Assembly: GCA_016870235.1 (NCBI GenBank)
Contig: VGCB01000127.1
Location: 1 to 7,343, forward strand
Length of the DNA stretch: 7,343 nucleotides
From: Actinomycetota bacterium
GTDB lineage: Bacteria > Actinomycetota > Thermoleophilia > Gaiellales > Gaiellaceae
Direction: 5' to 3'
Under the pieces are notes generated by a model, which was not told where the DNA came from, did no database searches, and saw only the letters and a list, made by a program, of their open reading frames with translations. The position numbers and the translations under genes were made by a program. Within the stretch, counting starts at the first letter, position 1, and each line of letters begins with the position of its first letter. Positions 5,052 to 7,343 of the stretch are shown piece after piece.

Positions 5052-5719
5052 TCCGCGTCAAGACGTGCGGCATCACCTCGGTCGCCGACGCGGAGCTCTG
5101 CATCGAGGCAGGCACGGACGCGCTCGGCCTCGCCGCCGAGTACCCGCATCCGGTGCCCTGGAACCTGTCGCGCGAGCTGGCCCGCGACCTCGCCGACCGG
5201 TTTCGTGGCGTCGTCGAGTGCGTGATGATCTCGGGCGGCGAGGCCCCGAGGATCCTGGCGCTGATCGAGGCCGTGCAGCCGTCGAGCGTCCAGCTGCACG
5301 CGGACGAGACGCTCGAGACGGTTGCGGCCGTGCGGAACGGGCTCGACGGCACGGGAATCCCAGTCGTGAAGGCGGTCAGGGTGCCGATCGGCGACACGTC
5401 GCCGGCCGAGCACTGGGTCGGCGTCGCCCGGCAGTTCGTCGACGCCGGCGCCGATCGCATCCTGCTCGACTCGAAGTCGGCGACCAAGGCGGCGGGCACC
5501 GGCGTCGCGGTCGACTGGTCGGTCGCGGCGGAGATCGTCGCGGCGGTCGGCGTGCCGGTGATGCTCGCCGGCGGCCTCGGGCCGGAGAACGTCGGCGCCG
5601 CCATCGCGCAGGTGCGGCCGTGGGCGGTCGACGCGATCAGCTCGCTCGAGGACGACGAGCACCGGAAGGTTCCCGAGCGGGTGCGGGCCTTCGTCGCGGC
5701 GGCGCGGGCTGCCGGGTAG
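5048..5719 (+). CDS. Phosphoribosylanthranilate isomerase (TrpF) homologue with altered substrate loop
   Basis: TrpF performs the Amadori rearrangement between the TrpD and TrpC steps. The 223-residue protein has the catalytic pair Cys7 (KTCGIT) and Asp141 (ILLDSK), plus VQLHADE (81-87), AGTG (149-152), DW (156-157) and AGGLGPENV (174-182). Two regions depart from the family. The loop normally reading like YPKSKRYIS, whose Arg36 in the Thermotoga enzyme binds the anthranilate carboxylate, is here EYPHPVPWNLS (31-41): two residues longer, with no Arg or Lys. The DVSSGVExxPGxKD segment reads DAISSLEDDEHRKVP, losing the glycines. The ATG overlaps the trpC-homologue stop (ATGA). The protein contains four Trp residues, more than expected for a Trp-biosynthetic enzyme. 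The isomerase fold and chemistry are likely; the exact substrate is uncertain. Confidence 0.87.
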   Translation: MIRVKTCGITSVADAELCIEAGTDALGLAAEYPHPVPWNLSRELARDLADRFRGVVECVMISGGEAPRILALIEAVQPSSVQLHADETLETVAAVRNGLDGTGIPVVKAVRVPIGDTSPAEHWVGVARQFVDAGADRILLDSKSATKAAGTGVAVDWSVAAEIVAAVGVPVMLAGGLGPENVGAAIAQVRPWAVDAISSLEDDEHRKVPERVRAFVAAARAAG

Positions 5720-5726
5720 CGTTGCG

Positions 5727-5751
5727 GCGAGGCCGGTCGACACGGCCTCGC
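5727..5751 (+). terminator. 9-bp perfect hairpin between the trpF homologue and the Rid gene
   Basis: GCGAGGCCG at 5727-5735 pairs perfectly with CGGCCTCGC at 5743-5751 around the 7-nt loop GTCGACA, starting 8 nt after the trpF-homologue stop. No T tract follows, so it is not a classical intrinsic terminator, although many actinobacterial terminators lack a U tail. It may reduce expression of the downstream genes or stabilise the 3' end of the upstream message. Confidence 0.5.
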
Positions 5752-5791
5752 GAATGCCCACCCGGCCCAGCAGCCCAGGAAAGGAGCGCCG

Positions 5792-6184
5792 ATGCCGCGC
5801 ACGATCCACAACCCGGACGGGATCCACCCGCCGCCGGGCTACAGCCACGTCGTGGTCGCCACGGGGAGCCGGCTCGCGTTCATCGCCGGGCAGGCTGCGC
5901 TCGAGCGCGACTTCTCGCTGATCGGCGAAGGCGATCTCGCCGCCCAGACGACGAAGGCGATGGAGAACCTCGGAGTCGCGCTGGCCGAGGTCGGCGCGAC
6001 CTGGGACGACGTCGTCAAGTCGACGGTCTACACGACGCGCCCGCACGACTACGAGGTGATCGGCGGGGCGATGGCCGCGGCGATGGGAGGAGCGGCCCCG
6101 CCGGCGCAGGTGATCCTCGGCGTCACCGGGCTCGCCCTGCCCGAGCTGATGGTCGAGATCGAGCTCGTCGTCTCGCTTCCCTGA
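5792..6184 (+). CDS. Rid (YjgF/YER057c/UK114) family protein lacking the carboxylate-binding Arg
   Basis: The 130-residue length and motifs fit the small trimeric Rid family: FIAGQAALE (30-38), AAQTTKAMENLGVALAEVGATWDDVVKSTVYTT across 50-82, and GVTGLALPELMVEIELVVSLP at the C-terminus. RidA itself hydrolyses reactive 2-imino acids or enamines, using an Arg (Arg105 in E. coli, PAR motif) to hold the substrate carboxylate. Here that motif reads PAQ, with Gln106 at the Arg position. Rid subfamilies without this Arg are not known to deaminate 2-imino acids, so function is open. A strong Shine-Dalgarno (AGGAAAGGAG, 5777-5786, 5 nt spacing) shows independent translation initiation. The gene lies 72 bp after the trpF homologue and 1 bp before the dehydrogenase. 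A role on an imine or enamine intermediate of the same pathway is inference. Confidence 0.88.
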   Translation: MPRTIHNPDGIHPPPGYSHVVVATGSRLAFIAGQAALERDFSLIGEGDLAAQTTKAMENLGVALAEVGATWDDVVKSTVYTTRPHDYEVIGGAMAAAMGGAAPPAQVILGVTGLALPELMVEIELVVSLP

Positions 6185-6185
6185 C

Positions 6186-7208
6186 GTGCGCGCCGTCCGG
6201 ATCCACGGTCACGGCGGGCCCGACGTCCTCCGTCTCGAGGAGGTGCCGGAGCCCAGGCCCGGCCCGGGCGATCTTCTCGTCCGGCTGCGCGCGACCTCGG
6301 TGAACCACCGCGACGTCTGGATCCGTCGCGGCCATCCGCATCCGGCCTATCGGGTCGAGCTGCCCGCGGTGCTCGGGATCGACGTCTGCGCGGACGTCGT
6401 CGATGCGGCCGACGACGTGGAGGGCGTCGCCCCCGGCGACCGGGTGACGGCGAACCCGTACCGGCACTGCGGGAGGTGCGGCTTCTGCGTCCGCGGGCGG
6501 TTCCAGGACTGCCCGCGGTTCTCCGTCTTCACGGGAACGAACGCCGAGCTCTTCTGCCTCCCGGCCGCGACGGCCGTCCGCGTCGATCCCGGCGTCCCCG
6601 ACGCGCACGTGGCCGCGTTCCCGAACACCTACGTGACCGCGTGGCAGATGCTGATCGGCAAGGCGCGCCTGTCGCCTGCCGACACGCTCTTCGTCTGGGG
6701 AGGGACGAGCGGCCTCGGCAGCGCGGCCGTCGACATCGCCCGGATCGTCGGGGCCCGGGTGATCGCGAGCGCCGGCACCGACGCGAAGCTCGAGGCGCTC
6801 CGGGCCTACGGCGTCGCCGCCACCGTCCACCACCACGCCGACGACGTCGTCGCCCGCGTCGCCGAGCTCACGGACGGCGAGGGGGCGACGGTCGTGTTCG
6901 AGCACATCGGGCAGGCGACGTGGCAGCGGTCGCTCGAGCTCGTCTCCCCGTCGGGCACGATCGTCAGCGCCGGCGCGACGAGCGGCGACGACGCGCGGAT
7001 GGACATCACGCTCATGTTCGCGAAGCAGGTGCGGATCCTCGGCTCGCGGCTCGGGACGATGGAGGACGCGCTCACCGCCGCGCGGCAACTGAACGCCGGC
7101 CGCCTGCGGCCGCTGATCGGGCCGACGGTGGCGCTCGCCGACGTCGCCGAGGGGCACCGCCTGCTCGAGGAGGGCGCGGCGATCGGGAAGGTGATCGTCG
7201 TCCCGTAG
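6186..7208 (+). CDS. Zinc-containing medium-chain dehydrogenase/reductase (quinone oxidoreductase-like)
   Basis: This 340-residue protein has an alcohol dehydrogenase-type N-terminal domain (residues 1-150) and an NAD(P)-binding Rossmann domain with FVWGGTSGLGSAAVDIA at 169-185. Cys95, Cys98, Cys101 and Cys109 form the structural zinc lobe. The catalytic-zinc Cys position of classical alcohol dehydrogenases is occupied by the SVNHRD segment (38-43), as in NADPH:quinone reductase-like relatives, so a role as enone, quinone or aldehyde reductase is more likely than classical alcohol oxidation. VFEHIGQATWQRSL (237-250) and the C-terminal GRLRPLIG and GKVIVV are typical. GTG 6186 follows the Rid stop by one base, so the two are co-transcribed. 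The substrate is unknown; it may reduce or oxidise a product of the upstream enzymes. Confidence 0.88.
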   Translation: MRAVRIHGHGGPDVLRLEEVPEPRPGPGDLLVRLRATSVNHRDVWIRRGHPHPAYRVELPAVLGIDVCADVVDAADDVEGVAPGDRVTANPYRHCGRCGFCVRGRFQDCPRFSVFTGTNAELFCLPAATAVRVDPGVPDAHVAAFPNTYVTAWQMLIGKARLSPADTLFVWGGTSGLGSAAVDIARIVGARVIASAGTDAKLEALRAYGVAATVHHHADDVVARVAELTDGEGATVVFEHIGQATWQRSLELVSPSGTIVSAGATSGDDARMDITLMFAKQVRILGSRLGTMEDALTAARQLNAGRLRPLIGPTVALADVAEGHRLLEEGAAIGKVIVVP

Positions 7209-7216
7209 GCCGGGCT

Positions 7217-7343
7217 CTACATCCGGGCGAGGAAGGCCTCGACCGCCGCCGCGAACTCCGCGGGCAGCTGGTCGGGGAGCGGCACCATGCCGCCGGCGAT
7301 CACGGCCGACTCCGCGTGCGGGACGGCGGCGAGGAGCGCGTCG
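7217..7343 (-). CDS. C-terminal fragment, possibly an alpha/beta hydrolase (partial)
   Basis: Forty-one codons precede a TAG at 7217-7219 and run off the window edge. The peptide PHAESAVIAGGMVPLPDQLPAEF followed by AAAVEAFLARM resembles the end of alpha/beta hydrolases, where the catalytic His sits in a GAGHMVPLEQP-like loop before a final helix. Here that loop reads AGGMVPL, apparently without the His. It converges on the dehydrogenase with an 8-bp gap. Identification from so short a piece is tentative; the coding frame itself is fairly convincing. Confidence 0.5.
   Translation of the reverse strand, partial: DALLAAVPHAESAVIAGGMVPLPDQLPAEFAAAVEAFLARM

Noticed and set aside
4478..6046. Minus-strand open frame of 522 codons opposite the trpC, trpF and Rid genes
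   Set aside because: It spans several convincing genes on the other strand and consists of Arg/Asp/Gly-rich sequence without any recognisable fold.
7203..7222. Possible terminator hairpin between the convergent genes (GTAG...CTAC)
   Set aside because: Only about four outer pairs form before mismatches, with no U tract.
1..7343. CRISPR arrays, insertion sequences, tRNA or rRNA genes
   Set aside because: I saw no spaced direct repeats, transposase motifs, cloverleaf-like sequences or rRNA stretches; nearly all bases are explained by protein genes.

Overview
This is a very GC-rich window (roughly 70% by eye) with strongly G/C-biased third codon positions, GTG starts and ATGA/GTGA stop-start overlaps. 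It looks like an actinobacterial chromosome, possibly a deep-branching soil lineage such as Thermoleophilia; that placement is inference. Almost all of it is coding, in two divergent gene blocks around a 128-bp intergenic region (3185-3312).

Left block, minus strand, read from 3184 down to 46: cobalt-type nitrile hydratase beta subunit (nthB), alpha subunit (nthA, metal motif CTLCSC), a P14K-like nitrile hydratase maturation protein ending in a His/Asp-rich tail, the small cobalt transporter subunit CbtB, the membrane subunit CbtA, and an isochorismatase-fold hydrolase. Each gene overlaps the next by 4 to 50 nt. The block therefore encodes a metalloenzyme, its metallochaperone and its probable metal importer as one translationally coupled unit. 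The distal part is damaged: cbtA lacks a stop in its own frame and appears to have lost one base near its 3' end, and the isochorismatase-like gene has an in-frame TGA. A G13 run lies at the window edge, so assembly or sequencing error is as likely as real decay.

Right block, plus strand, from 3313 to 7208: homologues of TrpD, TrpC and TrpF, joined by 4-nt overlaps, then a 9-bp-stem hairpin, a Rid-family protein and a medium-chain dehydrogenase/reductase. No trpE, trpG, trpB or trpA is present. The TrpD homologue has Glu where the anthranilate-binding Arg should be and Ser where the anthranilate-binding Asn should be. The TrpF homologue lacks the Arg that holds the anthranilate carboxylate. 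The Rid protein lacks the carboxylate-binding Arg of active imine deaminases. The PRPP, metal and general acid/base residues, and all IGP synthase catalytic residues, are retained. I infer a paralogous PRPP-dependent pathway using TrpD-F-C chemistry on a substrate other than anthranilate; this is the best candidate here for an undescribed system.

The last 127 bases carry, on the minus strand, the C-terminal end of what may be an alpha/beta hydrolase, convergent with the dehydrogenase.
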